Shown piece by piece: positions 1-8,786 of a DNA stretch of 41,258 nt. The DNA is from an uncultured beta proteobacterium. Its GTDB lineage: Bacteria; Pseudomonadota; Gammaproteobacteria; Burkholderiales; Burkholderiaceae_A. The position numbers and the translations under genes were made by a program. The notes below the pieces were generated by a model. That model was not told the DNA's origin, made no database searches, and was given only the letters and a program-made list of their open reading frames with translations. The stretch is from the NCBI GenBank assembly GCA_902625535.1, contig CACOBT010000011.1, positions 1 through 41,258 on the forward strand, written 5' to 3'. Each line of letters starts with the position of its first letter. The first letter of the stretch is position 1.

Positions 1-1
1 C

Positions 2-1324
2 TCTATCCTAGAGACCCGTCCTGGCCAATTTTGTACTCGTGCGCTTGGGTTACAATCTCCAGAAAGCTTTTTAGTCGAGGGCGATGCGTCATCTGCAAGT
101 TATTTTTTCGCTTCTGCTTGCATAGGAGGAGGTCCAATTAAAGTTCACGGAATTTCTCGGGATTCAAAACAAGGTGATATCAGACTTCTCGATGTCCTCG
201 AAAAAATTGGCGCGACAGTACATTGGAGAGACCTATGTGTTGAAATTTGTCGCACCGGTCCCTTGCGCGGGATAAGCATAGACTGTCTCGAAATTCCCGA
301 TGCAGCCATGGTCCTTTCCACATTAGCACTTTTTTGCGATGAACCAACTGAACTTAACAACATTAGTTCTTGGAGAGATAAGGAAACAGATAGAGTTATA
401 GCGATCACACAAGGATTAGAAAGGCTTGGTGCTTCAGTGCATCAAGAGGGCGATTCAATAATTATCAGTCCCGTCCACCACCTCAGAGATGCGAAGATAT
501 CGACGTTTAATGATCATAGAATAGCAATGACTTTTTCGATGGCAGCATTTGCATTAAATAATGAACCACGCTTTGAGAAGAGAATTGTTCAAATAGAAAA
601 TCCGAGGTGTGTTGAAAAAACGTTTCCTTATTTTTTTGAAGAATTCTCCAGACTTTGCTCTGAAGCAGTTCCGGTGATTACCATAGACGGACCTACAGCA
701 TCGGGCAAAGGAACAATAGCTAAATTTGTTGGTGAAAGACTTGGGTTCAACGTACTTGATAGCGGAGCGTTTTACCGATCGCTAGCCTTAATTGCTGAGA
801 AGGAAGATATCGATGCAGGGGACCATAAAGCGCTTGCCAGTTGCGCTAGAACGCTTTCCCTGCGTATGGATGGGTCGCAATTCTATTTAGGAGGTAACGA
901 TGTAACTTCGCAAATAAGGACCGAAAAAATTGGACTTGTCGCATCAAGAATCGCTAAGTTTGAAGATGTTCGTCAGGCTCTATTAACAGCCCAGAGAGAT
1001 TTTGCACGTTTGCCAGGATTGGTCGCTGATGGCAGAGACATGGGCAGTGTAGTGTTTCCGAAAGGAGTGTTGAGAGTTTTTTTGACCGCAAAAACAGAAA
1101 TTCGGGCTAAAAGAAGGCTCAAGCAATTGATTGAAAAAGAAATTCCTTGTACACTAAATGACATTTTTCAGGATATTACCGCGCGGGATAGGAGTGATTT
1201 TAACCGACCGGTAGCTTCCTTAGGGCTTGCGGAGGAAAGGGCGAATTTGAGAATCGACAATTCTAAAAACACAATCGAAGAGGTGGTTGATCTTATTGTT
1301 TCGCGTTATCGATCTCTTCCGTAA
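2..1324 (+). CDS. aroA-cmk: AroA-Cmk fusion: EPSP synthase / cytidylate kinase (5' end outside window)
   Basis: This bifunctional protein is cut by the window start. The first ~220 residues are the C-terminal half of 3-phosphoshikimate 1-carboxyvinyltransferase (shikimate pathway, makes EPSP from shikimate-3-P and PEP). Visible marks are [27 protein letters not shown] and [17 protein letters not shown]. From about position 668 the same frame continues into cytidylate kinase (CMP/dCMP to the diphosphate): P-loop [33 protein letters not shown] and [17 protein letters not shown]. No stop or restart separates the domains, so this is a real fusion of a kind known in Betaproteobacteria. It lies directly upstream of rpsA, the usual cmk-rpsA order. 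Identity is certain; only the N-terminus is missing. Confidence 0.95.
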   Translation, partial: SILETRPGQFCTRALGLQSPESFLVEGDASSASYFFASACIGGGPIKVHGISRDSKQGDIRLLDVLEKIGATVHWRDLCVEICRTGPLRGISIDCLEIPDAAMVLSTLALFCDEPTELNNISSWRDKETDRVIAITQGLERLGASVHQEGDSIIISPVHHLRDAKISTFNDHRIAMTFSMAAFALNNEPRFEKRIVQIENPRCVEKTFPYFFEEFSRLCSEAVPVITIDGPTASGKGTIAKFVGERLGFNVLDSGAFYRSLALIAEKEDIDAGDHKALASCARTLSLRMDGSQFYLGGNDVTSQIRTEKIGLVASRIAKFEDVRQALLTAQRDFARLPGLVADGRDMGSVVFPKGVLRVFLTAKTEIRAKRRLKQLIEKEIPCTLNDIFQDITARDRSDFNRPVASLGLAEERANLRIDNSKNTIEEVVDLIVSRYRSLP

Positions 1325-1383
1325 TTTTTATTAACTTACCGGTGTCTACGACGCCTTTTTATAACTTTCAAACCAACAACCTT

Positions 1384-3093
1384 ATGATATCAAACGAAAC
1401 TAACACAGAGTCATTCGCTTCTCTTTTTGCAGAATCCATATCAAAACAAGAAATGAGGACGGGGGAAGTAATAACCGCCGAAGTGGTTAGAATTGACCAA
1501 AACCACGTAATCGTTAATGCTGGCTTAAAGTCAGAAAGTTTTATTCCCATTGAGGAATTTTTCAATGATCAAAGAGAGCTTGACGTTAGCGAAGGTGATT
1601 TCGTTTCCGTTGCAATTGAATCGCTCGAGGATGGCCGTGGGGAAACAAAGCTCTCTCGCGACCGTGCGAAGCGTTTGGCAGCGTGGATAAGTCTGGAAAA
1701 AGCTTTAGATGCCGGAGACCTCATCACCGGAACTGTCACGGGAAAAGTAAAAGGGGGCCTCACGGTAATGACGAATGGGATAAGAGCCTTTTTGCCGGGG
1801 TCCTTAGTAGATGTTCGGCCCGTAAAGGATACCTCACATATTGAGGGAAAAACGCTGGATTTCAAAGTAATCAAGCTCGACAGGCGAAGAAATAATGTTG
1901 TTCTGTCCCGTCGTGCTGTTGTTGAAATTACGATGGGTGAAGAGAGAGGTAAGCTAGTTGAGTCCCTCAACGAAGGGGCCACGGTCAAGGGACTTGTAAA
2001 AAATATCACTGATTACGGCGCTTTTATCGATTTGGGAGGAATCGATGGGCTATTACACATTACTGACATGGCCTGGAAAAGGGTTAGACATCCTTCCGAG
2101 GTATTATCGATAGGCGAGGAAATAACTGCAAAAGTTCTTAAGTTTGATCAGGAAAAAAATAGGGTTTCCCTCGGAATCAAGCAATTGGGAGATGATCCCT
2201 GGGAGGGCGTGTTAAGACGTTATCCTCCTCAAACAAAAGTTTTTGGCAAGGTCACAAACATAACTGATTATGGCGCATTTGTTGAAATTGAATCAGGTAT
2301 TGAAGGATTGGTCCACGTTTCAGAAATGGATTGGACCAACAAAAATGTGAACCCTGCAAAGGTTGTTCAAAGCGGAGACGAGCTTGAGGTGATGGTGTTA
2401 GAAATTGATGGTGATAGACGACGTATTTCTTTGGGTGTAAAACAATGTCAACCAAATCCATGGAAAGAGTTTGAAGGTAGTGTCACTAAGGGAGATAGGG
2501 TAAAAGGGCCCATCAAATCCATTACTGATTTTGGAGTGTTCATAGGATTACCTGGGAATATTGATGGGTTAGTTCATCTATCAGATCTTTCCTGGTCGGA
2601 GTCAGGCGAGGAAGCGGTTAAGAGATTTAAAAAAGGTGAAGAGCTTGAGGCAGTGGTTATGGCAGTAGATGTCGAACGAGAGCGAATATCATTGAGCGTT
2701 AAACAACTTGACTCAGATGCTAGGGAATTAGCGTTCAAATTAGAAAAAGGCGAACTCGTAGCGGGTGTTGTGAAATCAGTGGATCAAAAGGCCGCCAGTG
2801 TTGAGATTGAAAACGGTCAAAATTGCATTTTGCGGGCTCAGGATGTTTCCCGCGAAAAAGTAGAGGATTTGAGAACAATTCTTAATGAAGGGGATAAAGT
2901 CGAAGCTCTTGTGGTCAACCACAACAAGAAATCAGGTGAAGTAATGATTTCGATGAAGGCAAAAGAATTGGCTGATACTGCTGAAGTTATGGAAAAAATG
3001 GCGGCAGACAGCGGTAGTCAGTCAGGTAAGACTAATCTGGGAGCGCTTTTGAAAGCTAAGTTGGATAATTCTGATGAGGAAAGTGATAAATGA
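1384..3093 (+). CDS. rpsA: 30S ribosomal protein S1
   Basis: S1 binds mRNA leaders and helps unfold them on the 30S subunit. Six S1 (OB-fold) repeats can be followed: [94 protein letters not shown] and [19 protein letters not shown]. The last is the most divergent, as is usual. I chose ATG 1384, giving 569 residues beginning [17 protein letters not shown], because family members begin shortly before ESFAxLFEES. A GTG at 1342 would add 14 residues with no family-like sequence. Neither start has a clear Shine-Dalgarno sequence, which is common for rpsA. The gene follows aroA-cmk within 60 bases and runs into ihfB. Confidence 0.96.
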   Translation: MISNETNTESFASLFAESISKQEMRTGEVITAEVVRIDQNHVIVNAGLKSESFIPIEEFFNDQRELDVSEGDFVSVAIESLEDGRGETKLSRDRAKRLAAWISLEKALDAGDLITGTVTGKVKGGLTVMTNGIRAFLPGSLVDVRPVKDTSHIEGKTLDFKVIKLDRRRNNVVLSRRAVVEITMGEERGKLVESLNEGATVKGLVKNITDYGAFIDLGGIDGLLHITDMAWKRVRHPSEVLSIGEEITAKVLKFDQEKNRVSLGIKQLGDDPWEGVLRRYPPQTKVFGKVTNITDYGAFVEIESGIEGLVHVSEMDWTNKNVNPAKVVQSGDELEVMVLEIDGDRRRISLGVKQCQPNPWKEFEGSVTKGDRVKGPIKSITDFGVFIGLPGNIDGLVHLSDLSWSESGEEAVKRFKKGEELEAVVMAVDVERERISLSVKQLDSDARELAFKLEKGELVAGVVKSVDQKAASVEIENGQNCILRAQDVSREKVEDLRTILNEGDKVEALVVNHNKKSGEVMISMKAKELADTAEVMEKMAADSGSQSGKTNLGALLKAKLDNSDEESDK

Positions 3094-3094
3094 T

Positions 3095-3100
3095 AGGTGG
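3095..3100 (+). promoter_or_regulatory. Shine-Dalgarno site selecting a TTG start for ihfB
   Basis: AGGTGG lies 2 bases after the rpsA stop and 5 bases before TTG 3106. The two GTG codons at 3097 and 3100 fall inside this site, so they are poor starts. TTG 3106 gives MTRSELIERL, the usual IHF-beta N-terminus. Confidence 0.65.
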
Positions 3101-3105
3101 TGAGT

Positions 3106-3441
3106 TTGACCCGATCGGAGCTTATTGAGCGCCTAATCGGGCGTACTAGATCAAAGCTCACCTCGCATGAGAAAAAGCGTGGTGACGAACTTTTCCTTCA
3201 AGCTTTTGAGGTAAAAGATTGCGATTTGTGCGTTCGTGCAATTCTCGAACATATGGTGTCATCTCTTGCCGAGGGCAAGAGAATAGAAATTCGTGGATTT
3301 GGATCCTTTGCGGTTACCGTTCGGCCCGCTAGGGTGGGTAGAAATCCGAAAACAGGGGATTCAGTTCTTGTGCCAGAAAAAAGAGTACCTCACTTTAAAT
3401 GTGGTAAAGATCTAAAGCTAAGACTTAACAGGCATAGTTAA
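3106..3441 (+). CDS. ihfB: Integration host factor subunit beta, with a 17-residue insertion
   Basis: IHF-beta pairs with IHF-alpha to bend DNA sharply at specific sites. From TTG 3106 the protein is 111 residues: MTRSELIERL at the start, ILEHM near residue 50, GKRIEIRGFGSFAV, then the DNA-binding arm RPARVGRNPKTGDSV with the intercalating proline, and VPEKRVPHFKCGKDLK. E. coli IhfB, from memory, is 94 residues with 17 fewer between LIERL and the LEHM helix. Here that linker is a charged stretch (RTRSKLTSHEKKRGDEL, about residues 13-29). The length difference is exactly the insertion; the rest is collinear. The gene sits between rpsA and lapA, its normal place in beta- and gammaproteobacteria. 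Confidence 0.93.
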   Translation: MTRSELIERLIGRTRSKLTSHEKKRGDELFLQAFEVKDCDLCVRAILEHMVSSLAEGKRIEIRGFGSFAVTVRPARVGRNPKTGDSVLVPEKRVPHFKCGKDLKLRLNRHS

Positions 3442-3681
3442 ATGCGGACATTCGTACTATTTATGAAAGCGGTCTTTTTTTTAGTGGTATTTATATTTGC
3501 TTTAAATAATACCCATATTGCTACCGTAAATATCTTTCCAGGGTTTGTTGATGTCGCTCTAGATGCTCCCTTGATAATTTGGTTACTGTTATTTTTCATT
3601 TTAGGGATGGTTGTTACATTAGGTCTTTTCTTCCCGATGTTACTGAGAAAAATAAAACCAAAAAAAAGTAATGTATCTTGA
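3442..3681 (+). CDS. lapA: LapA-family inner-membrane protein (DUF1049)
   Basis: A 79-residue protein with two hydrophobic helices (about residues 8-22 and 42-66), an NNT motif after the first helix (ALNNTHIATVN), and a basic cytoplasmic tail (RKIKPKK). This is the LapA layout. LapA works with LapB to control lipopolysaccharide synthesis through FtsH/LpxC. The ATG directly abuts the ihfB stop. An in-frame ATG at 3463 is an alternative. The last 11 bases overlap lapB, so the two are translationally coupled. Confidence 0.85.
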   Translation: MRTFVLFMKAVFFLVVFIFALNNTHIATVNIFPGFVDVALDAPLIIWLLLFFILGMVVTLGLFFPMLLRKIKPKKSNVS

Positions 3682-4447
3682 GCTTTGGTGGTTTTTAACC
3701 GTTCCTGTTTTTTTTGCAATTGGGTGGATTACTTCACGTTGGGATAGAAAGAAAAATCGGGGACGGAAACAAACTAGGTTGAATGATCTCGAAAAGTTAG
3801 TTTTATTTTTGACTGAAGACAACCATAATGTGGCGATCAAGCTGTTGCAAGGGATAATTAAAGACTATGAAAGATCATTTTATTTACAAAAGGCCCTTGG
3901 AATTTTGTTCAGACGGCGCGGCTTATTTGATCGTTCAATCGACATTCATGCAGCTCTGTTATCCGTAAGGAAAATTGAACCTTCTTTGAAAGATTCTACC
4001 TTAATAGAGTTAGCCAAAGATTATGTTGGGGCGGGACTATATGATAGGGCATATCAGGCATTAGAGTTAGTAGAAGGTGAGGACTATAAAATACAAGTTC
4101 TTCAATTGAGATTGAGAATCAATCAAAGGCTTAAGCAATGGAAATTGGCCCTAGAAACCCTCGAGGATCTTGAAAACTATAAAGAAATAAAATTGCAAAA
4201 TTTACGCATTCATTTTTTTTGCGAATTAATTGAGAATGGTAATGTGGATTATAAAGAGAAATTATTGGAAATAAACTCCAATCACAAAAGAGTAAAGCAC
4301 CTCATGTTGAACCAAAAAACATTCCCATCCGATGGAGGAGTGTTTATTTGTAATTTTTGCGCAGCAAAGTTTGATGATTTCTTTTGGAAATGTCACTTGT
4401 GCGAAACATGGGATTCATGTGAACAACTTAGTTGTGAAAAACATTAA
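3671..4447 (+). CDS. lapB: LapB (YciM) LPS-assembly regulator, shortened
   Basis: LapB is an inner-membrane-anchored TPR protein with a cytoplasmic rubredoxin-type zinc domain; it presents LpxC to FtsH. Here an N-terminal membrane helix (WWFLTVPVFFAIGWI, residues 5-20) is followed by TPR-like helical pairs. The C-terminus is a four-cysteine knuckle (CNFC at residue 227, CHLC at 241, then W and C), matching the rubredoxin-like end. The protein has 258 residues, against about 389 in E. coli. Both ends are intact, so about 130 residues of TPR repeats are missing from the middle. I see no frameshift, so this looks like an evolved short form. Linked to lapA by an 11-base overlap. Confidence 0.85.
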   Translation: MYLELWWFLTVPVFFAIGWITSRWDRKKNRGRKQTRLNDLEKLVLFLTEDNHNVAIKLLQGIIKDYERSFYLQKALGILFRRRGLFDRSIDIHAALLSVRKIEPSLKDSTLIELAKDYVGAGLYDRAYQALELVEGEDYKIQVLQLRLRINQRLKQWKLALETLEDLENYKEIKLQNLRIHFFCELIENGNVDYKEKLLEINSNHKRVKHLMLNQKTFPSDGGVFICNFCAAKFDDFFWKCHLCETWDSCEQLSCEKH

Positions 4448-4451
4448 CTTT

Positions 4452-4456
4452 GGAGG
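4452..4456 (+). promoter_or_regulatory. Strong Shine-Dalgarno GGAGG before ubiA
   Basis: GGAGG lies 8 bases before CTG 4465, the only plausible start codon at that distance in the ubiA frame. TTG 4450 would place the ribosome site inside the gene and has no such site upstream. Confidence 0.6.
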
Positions 4457-4464
4457 TTTTTGAT

Positions 4465-5325
4465 CTGGATAGCTTTTTTGACACGTATGGACGGTATTTA
4501 AAACTTGTAAGACTAGACAAGCCAGTCGGGATTTTACTTCTCATGTGGCCCACGCTGTGGGCCCTTTTTATAGCCTCCCAGGGATTTCCTGACATAGACA
4601 TTTTGTTAATTTTTGTGATGGGCGTAATTTTGATGCGATCAGCCGGCTGTATAGTGAACGATATGATTGATATGAATTTTGATAGGGACGTTGCGCGAAC
4701 AAAAGACAGGATGTTGGCTAGTAAAAAAGTTTCAGTGCAAGAGGCTGTAATTTTGCTAGTAGGTCTTTTAGCTGTCGCCGCTAGTTTACTATTGTCCCTA
4801 AAAAACGAGACTGTAGGATTAGCTCTCGGTGCTCTGCTCTTAACATTTGCATATCCTTTCTTTAAGCGATTCTTTTTGTTCCCTCAAGCAATTTTGGGAA
4901 TTGCATTCGGCTTCGGAATTTTAATGGCGTTCTCGGAGATCAGGGAAGTATTAGAACCAGTCGCGTGGATACTTTTTATTGCGAATTTCTTTTGGGCAAT
5001 GTCTTACGATACTATATATGCACTCAGCGATATAGAGGACGATAAAAAGATTGGATTAAAAAGTAGTGCTATTACACTCGGGAAAAATGCTCGATTCGGA
5101 ATTTATATTTTTCAGACAATCTTTCTACTCTTAATGATAATTCCGATCGTAGTTATGAAGACAGGTTTTGTATACGGATTCTTTTGGTTCTTAGCAGCGT
5201 TATACTCGTACTATCTTTTTAGGAAGCTTATTTTACCCGGTACTATTCCTCAAATAGTCTTTGAAAAAAATCAAAGAGTGGGTGCGATATTATTTTTGGG
5301 TATTCTGCTTGATTTCGGAGTTTAG
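4465..5325 (+). CDS. ubiA: 4-hydroxybenzoate polyprenyltransferase
   Basis: UbiA attaches the polyprenyl tail to 4-hydroxybenzoate, an early membrane step of ubiquinone synthesis. The N-terminal signature LVRLDKPVGILLLMWPTLWA is present. The first Asp-rich motif, NDMIDMNFDRDVARTKDR, and the second, YDTIYALSDIEDDKKIG, both bind Mg-prenyl diphosphate. About eight hydrophobic helices are visible. There is no ATG or GTG at the N-terminus. I favour CTG 4465 because GGAGG lies 8 bases upstream; TTG 4450 would add 5 residues (LEVFD). The gene starts just after lapB and its last 36 bases overlap the end of proC on the other strand. Confidence 0.93.
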   Translation: MDSFFDTYGRYLKLVRLDKPVGILLLMWPTLWALFIASQGFPDIDILLIFVMGVILMRSAGCIVNDMIDMNFDRDVARTKDRMLASKKVSVQEAVILLVGLLAVAASLLLSLKNETVGLALGALLLTFAYPFFKRFFLFPQAILGIAFGFGILMAFSEIREVLEPVAWILFIANFFWAMSYDTIYALSDIEDDKKIGLKSSAITLGKNARFGIYIFQTIFLLLMIIPIVVMKTGFVYGFFWFLAALYSYYLFRKLILPGTIPQIVFEKNQRVGAILFLGILLDFGV

Positions 5326-6150
5326 TTCTGTCCCTATCTCCATGCTTCGGTCCCTTGCATTTAATATTGCCTTAAAAACGCCAGTCGAAAAATTACATTT
5401 TTCAAGTGTATTTAATGCTGTTTCTGTTGTTCCCCCTGGGGATGTGACATTTTTTCGTAAGATATTTACTGGTATCTTTGACTCAGTAAAAAGGGCACAT
5501 GCTCCGATAAAAGTCTGCTCAACTAATATGAAGGCTTCCTTTTTAGATAAACCAAGCTCCTTACTAGTAGATAACAACGCTTCGCAAAAGTTGAAAAAGT
5601 ATGCAGGTCCAGATCCAGATAAGGCGGTTACTGAGTGAAGTTTTTTTTCCGAATTAACGACTAATGTTCTCCCTAAGAGATTAAAAAGGGTTAAAACTTC
5701 CTTCTTATTTTTACCGGATATTTTTTTTGGAAAATACAGACCTGTCATTCCTTGTCCAACGGTTGCTGGTGTATTGGGCATCGCCCTTACGATATTATCA
5801 GTTTTGAAAATTGTGCGTAACGTAGATACGGAAATTCCGGCTACTATAGAAACAATTATAGAGTTAGTAAGCGACAGTGTTTTCAAAGCCATAATCTCTT
5901 TGTATAGCGGGAACAATTGTTTCGGTTTGATCGCCAATACAAGAATAGTTTTTTTCTGGCTTAGGTCGTCGATATATCGTGATAAATTCTTATAAACTAA
6001 GGGAGGATTTGAATTCGTTGATTTTCCAAAAGATTTGTAAATTTTATCTATGTTCGGGTCAATTAAGGCTAACTTGTATTTGGCGTTCACAGAGAGATTG
6101 TTGTAGATCGCACCACCCATTTTTCCCACTCCTAAAATAGATACCTCCAT
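5290..6150 (-). CDS. proC: Pyrroline-5-carboxylate reductase
   Basis: ProC makes the last step of proline synthesis, NAD(P)H reduction of pyrroline-5-carboxylate. The N-terminus VSILGVGKMGGAI is the Rossmann nucleotide site. Family motifs MPNTPATVGQGMTGLY, ALSGSGPAYFF and VTSPGGTTETAL are intact. Length is 286 residues, slightly above the usual 270. A perfect AGGAGGT lies 5 bases before the ATG (plus-strand 6156-6162), in the 12-base gap after murJ, so it is probably translated from the murJ transcript. Another proline gene, proA, is elsewhere in this window. Confidence 0.96.
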   Translation of the reverse strand: MEVSILGVGKMGGAIYNNLSVNAKYKLALIDPNIDKIYKSFGKSTNSNPPLVYKNLSRYIDDLSQKKTILVLAIKPKQLFPLYKEIMALKTLSLTNSIIVSIVAGISVSTLRTIFKTDNIVRAMPNTPATVGQGMTGLYFPKKISGKNKKEVLTLFNLLGRTLVVNSEKKLHSVTALSGSGPAYFFNFCEALLSTSKELGLSKKEAFILVEQTFIGACALFTESKIPVNILRKNVTSPGGTTETALNTLEKCNFSTGVFKAILNARDRSMEIGTELNSEIKQNTQK

Positions 6151-6162
6151 TTACAACCTCCT

Positions 6163-7719
6163 TTAACTTTTTATAAGATTTTTAAAATTAATGCCAATTA
6201 ATTTTGCTACACCTGCATATACAGTGACGCAAGTTACAAGTATTAGTGCAAAATAAAACAAGCGCTCTATGGGACGTGCCCTTAATGATTCCCAATCAAA
6301 TAACTCCGAAGTATATGCAGAAAAGAGATGAACAACAACACACGCGATCAATATTTTAATTATGAAAATAAACCAAGAGCTACACGGACGATAAATATTT
6401 TTCTTTATTAGGATGAAGAGTAATACTATTGCATTAAAGCATGCAGCAATGCTGACAGCGTAAGCTAATCCCGCATGTTGATAAATTGGCACAAGAATAA
6501 AGTTGAGAAATTGGGTAATGACTAACGTTACGACTCCAACAATCACAGGAATTTTTATTTCTTGCCTAGCATAAAAACCAGGTCCTAAAATTTTTATGGA
6601 AATTAACCCAATAATGCCGACTGAATATGCGCTAATTGCTGTGGCCGATTTCTCCAGATCTAAATTAGAGAAAGCTCCGTAATGAAAAATTACCGATGCC
6701 AACGGCACAGATAAATTATAAACAATCACACTAACAGGCAAAGTCAGGAAAAAAACTAGTTTCAGACCCCAGTCGATCAAATCGGAGATTCGCTCATCCT
6801 TTCCTTGACTCCATGCTTCAGCTAGATTCGGGAGTAATACGGTCCCTAAAGCAACTCCGAGCATCGCTGTTGGAAACTCCATAATTCTGTCTGCGTAGGA
6901 AAGCCAGGAAATACTTCCGGTTTCCAACCTTGAGGCGATATTTGTGTTAATAACAATACTTATTTGAGCTATCGAAACAGCGAACGTGGCTGGAATAAAA
7001 ATTTTTACAATCTTTCTCACTCTTTCATCAATAAAATTTGATCGCGATAAGATGATTAAATTATTTCCTATGCCTTTGAAAAAACCGATTCGAGTGAGAC
7101 CCCATATTTGAAAAGTTATTTGAGCTATTCCACCTATAATAACTGCGACTGCTAGACAATATATTGGCTCGTCTAATATTGGACTCAACAAAACGATAGA
7201 GAATATAAAAGCTATATTTAAAAGCACTGGTACAAAGGCAGGCAGTTTAAATTCAGAGAAAGTATTTTGGATTCCAGATATTAATGCCGATATAGAGATG
7301 AATAAAATGTACGGAAACATTAATTTAGTTAAATTAACCGATAGATTTTGTGTTGTTTCGTCGCCCTGAAAGCCTGAGCTCATCGCAAATACGATATAGT
7401 TTGCAAAAATTACTCCGAGAATTACTATAGATAGAAGCAGGCAAAATAATATAGAAAAAATTTTGATACTAAGCAATTGACACGCACTTTCACCTTCTCG
7501 TGTTTTTACCTCAGATAAAACTGGGATAAAGGCCTGGGAGAGTGCTCCTTCGGCGAACAGTCTACGTAGTAGGTTAGGTATTCTAAAAGCTACAAAAAAT
7601 GCATCCGTTTGGGATGAAGCGCCGAAATAGCTAGCAAATAACATTTCCCTTATTAACCCAGATACTCTCGATACAAGGGTGATTAAACTAATTGATAACG
7701 TACTCTTGAATAATGTCAT
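6163..7719 (-). CDS. murJ: Lipid II flippase MurJ (MviN)
   Basis: MurJ flips lipid II across the inner membrane for peptidoglycan synthesis. The 518-residue protein is hydrophobic throughout, with about 14 helices. It begins with the typical SLITLVSRVSGLIREMLFA, and DAFFVAFRIPNLLRRLFAEG and GALSQAFIPVL follow. The conserved charged residues of helix 1 and its following loop are present. The start codon lies under the rpsT promoter region, 47 bases from the divergent rpsT start. It is followed by proC. Betaproteobacteria commonly have murJ beside rpsT. Confidence 0.96.
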   Translation of the reverse strand: MTLFKSTLSISLITLVSRVSGLIREMLFASYFGASSQTDAFFVAFRIPNLLRRLFAEGALSQAFIPVLSEVKTREGESACQLLSIKIFSILFCLLLSIVILGVIFANYIVFAMSSGFQGDETTQNLSVNLTKLMFPYILFISISALISGIQNTFSEFKLPAFVPVLLNIAFIFSIVLLSPILDEPIYCLAVAVIIGGIAQITFQIWGLTRIGFFKGIGNNLIILSRSNFIDERVRKIVKIFIPATFAVSIAQISIVINTNIASRLETGSISWLSYADRIMEFPTAMLGVALGTVLLPNLAEAWSQGKDERISDLIDWGLKLVFFLTLPVSVIVYNLSVPLASVIFHYGAFSNLDLEKSATAISAYSVGIIGLISIKILGPGFYARQEIKIPVIVGVVTLVITQFLNFILVPIYQHAGLAYAVSIAACFNAIVLLFILIKKNIYRPCSSWFIFIIKILIACVVVHLFSAYTSELFDWESLRARPIERLFYFALILVTCVTVYAGVAKLIGINFKNLIKS

Positions 7720-7734
7720 GGATACCGGTATATT
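7706..7734 (+). promoter_or_regulatory. Sigma70-type promoter for rpsT
   Basis: TTGAAT (7706-7711), a 17-base spacer and TATATT (7729-7734) match the -35/-10 consensus at 4/6 and 5/6. Transcription would start near 7741, 26 bases before rpsT. The site lies across the murJ start codon, so the two genes share control DNA. Confidence 0.5.
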
Positions 7735-7744
7735 TTTATTTTAT

Positions 7745-7773
7745 TTTACAGAGATTAGGTCCATATATGGCAA
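7745..7773 (-). promoter_or_regulatory. Possible promoter for murJ-proC
   Basis: On the minus strand TTGCCA (7773-7768), a 17-base spacer and TGTAAA (7750-7745) match the sigma70 consensus 5/6 and 4/6. It would start transcription near 7739, about 20 bases before murJ. It overlaps the first codons of rpsT and faces the rpsT promoter. Confidence 0.35.
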
Positions 7774-8030
7774 ATTCATTATCAGCGAGGAAAAGCGCGC
7801 GGCAGTCGGATTCTCGCAGACGTCATAATCAAATGCAGCGAACAACCTATCGCACGGCCGTAAAAATGGTTAGGAAAGCTATCGAGTCGGGCAATAAAGA
7901 AACTGCGTCAAAAGCATTAGTCGCAGCACAGGCGGTTATCGATAGGCTGTCCGATAAAAGAATAGTGCATGCTAATAAGGCTGCTAGGCACAAAAGCAGA
8001 CTCAGCAAGGCGGTAAAGGCTATGACATAG
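7767..8030 (+). CDS. rpsT: 30S ribosomal protein S20
   Basis: S20 binds 16S rRNA early in 30S assembly. From ATG 7767 the protein is 87 residues, the normal S20 length, starting MANSLSARKSARQSDSRRRHN and ending SKAVKAMT; it is very basic and helical. An upstream in-frame ATG at 7713 would add 18 hydrophobic residues (MSWIPVYFYFILQRL...), unlike any S20, and lies within the promoter, so I rejected it. It is a single-gene unit with its own promoter, divergent from murJ. Confidence 0.96.
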   Translation: MANSLSARKSARQSDSRRRHNQMQRTTYRTAVKMVRKAIESGNKETASKALVAAQAVIDRLSDKRIVHANKAARHKSRLSKAVKAMT

Positions 8031-8069
8031 GATCAAGAGTGCTTTTAAACGATCTTTTAAAAAAAACTT

Positions 8070-8786
8070 TTAACGACTGCCGAAAATACCGGTTCCGACC
8101 CTCACGATTGTAGTAAATAATGGATCTGACTCGCCAATAGCCAATTCAAGATCCCCGGACATCCCCATTGAGATCATGTCGAATTTAAACACAGATGGGT
8201 TATCGTTTGTAAAATTCTCTCTTAGCTCTTGTTGAAGGCTTTTTAGGGTTCTAAACCGATCCTTCACAACATTGCAGTCAGGAGTGTTCTCAGGTATCGT
8301 CATAAGGCCACGAACCTGAAGTGTTTCAAACCCTGTTAACTGCCTGAAAATTTCTCTTAAATCATTAACTCTTGCGCCGGATTTATTTGGTTCCTCGCTT
8401 AGATTTACCTGAATGAAAATGTTGATTGGTCCCAATTTAGAGGGTCTTTGTGTTGCGAGTCTTTTTACAACTTTCAGTGTACTTACGGAATGTACCCAGT
8501 CAAAATTTTCAGCGATTACTTTTGTTTTATTACTTTGGATTGGTCCTATAAAGTGCCAATCTAAGTAAACGGATCTATTTCTGAAAAAATCAATTTTTTC
8601 TAAACCTTCACTGGCATAGTTTTCACCAAATGAATTCAGCCCTGCATTGTATGCTTCTTGAATTTTTTCTACGTTCATTTTTTTACTTACTGCCAAAATT
8701 TTTACTTTTGATAATTCTATTTTTGATGTTATGCAACTTCTTTTAATTCGTTCCTCAACTGCTCTTAGATTGTCCGATATTTGCAT
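8070..8786 (-). CDS. yggS: YggS/PROSC-family PLP-binding protein (PLP homeostasis)
   Basis: This is a pyridoxal-phosphate-binding protein with an alanine-racemase-like barrel and no known enzymatic reaction; the family keeps free PLP and amino-acid pools in balance. The PLP lysine lies in KILAVSKKMN near the N-terminus. Further motifs are SFGENYASEGLEK, WHFIGPIQSNK, RGLMTIP, SMGMSGDLELAI and the C-terminal RVGTGIFGSR. ATG 8786 gives 238 residues, normal for the family, with AAGG 8 bases upstream. A longer frame to 8858 only reads back through the end of the preceding gene. The start overlaps that methyltransferase gene by 32 bases. The gene order yggS-proC common elsewhere is broken here. Confidence 0.93.
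   Translation of the reverse strand: MQISDNLRAVEERIKRSCITSKIELSKVKILAVSKKMNVEKIQEAYNAGLNSFGENYASEGLEKIDFFRNRSVYLDWHFIGPIQSNKTKVIAENFDWVHSVSTLKVVKRLATQRPSKLGPINIFIQVNLSEEPNKSGARVNDLREIFRQLTGFETLQVRGLMTIPENTPDCNVVKDRFRTLKSLQQELRENFTNDNPSVFKFDMISMGMSGDLELAIGESDPLFTTIVRVGTGIFGSR

Noticed and set aside
1569..2009. A 146-residue minus-strand frame inside rpsA, and a similar 178-residue frame at 33478-34014 inside mptG
   Set aside because: Both are serine- and proline-rich antisense shadows of well-supported genes.
5261..5638. A 125-residue + frame after ubiA
   Set aside because: It is the antisense of proC, which has all its family motifs, and it shares no recognisable domain.
8030..8070. A possible terminator between rpsT and yggS
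   Set aside because: The region has A- and T-runs and a direct repeat of CTTTTAAA, but no stem with more than a few pairs.
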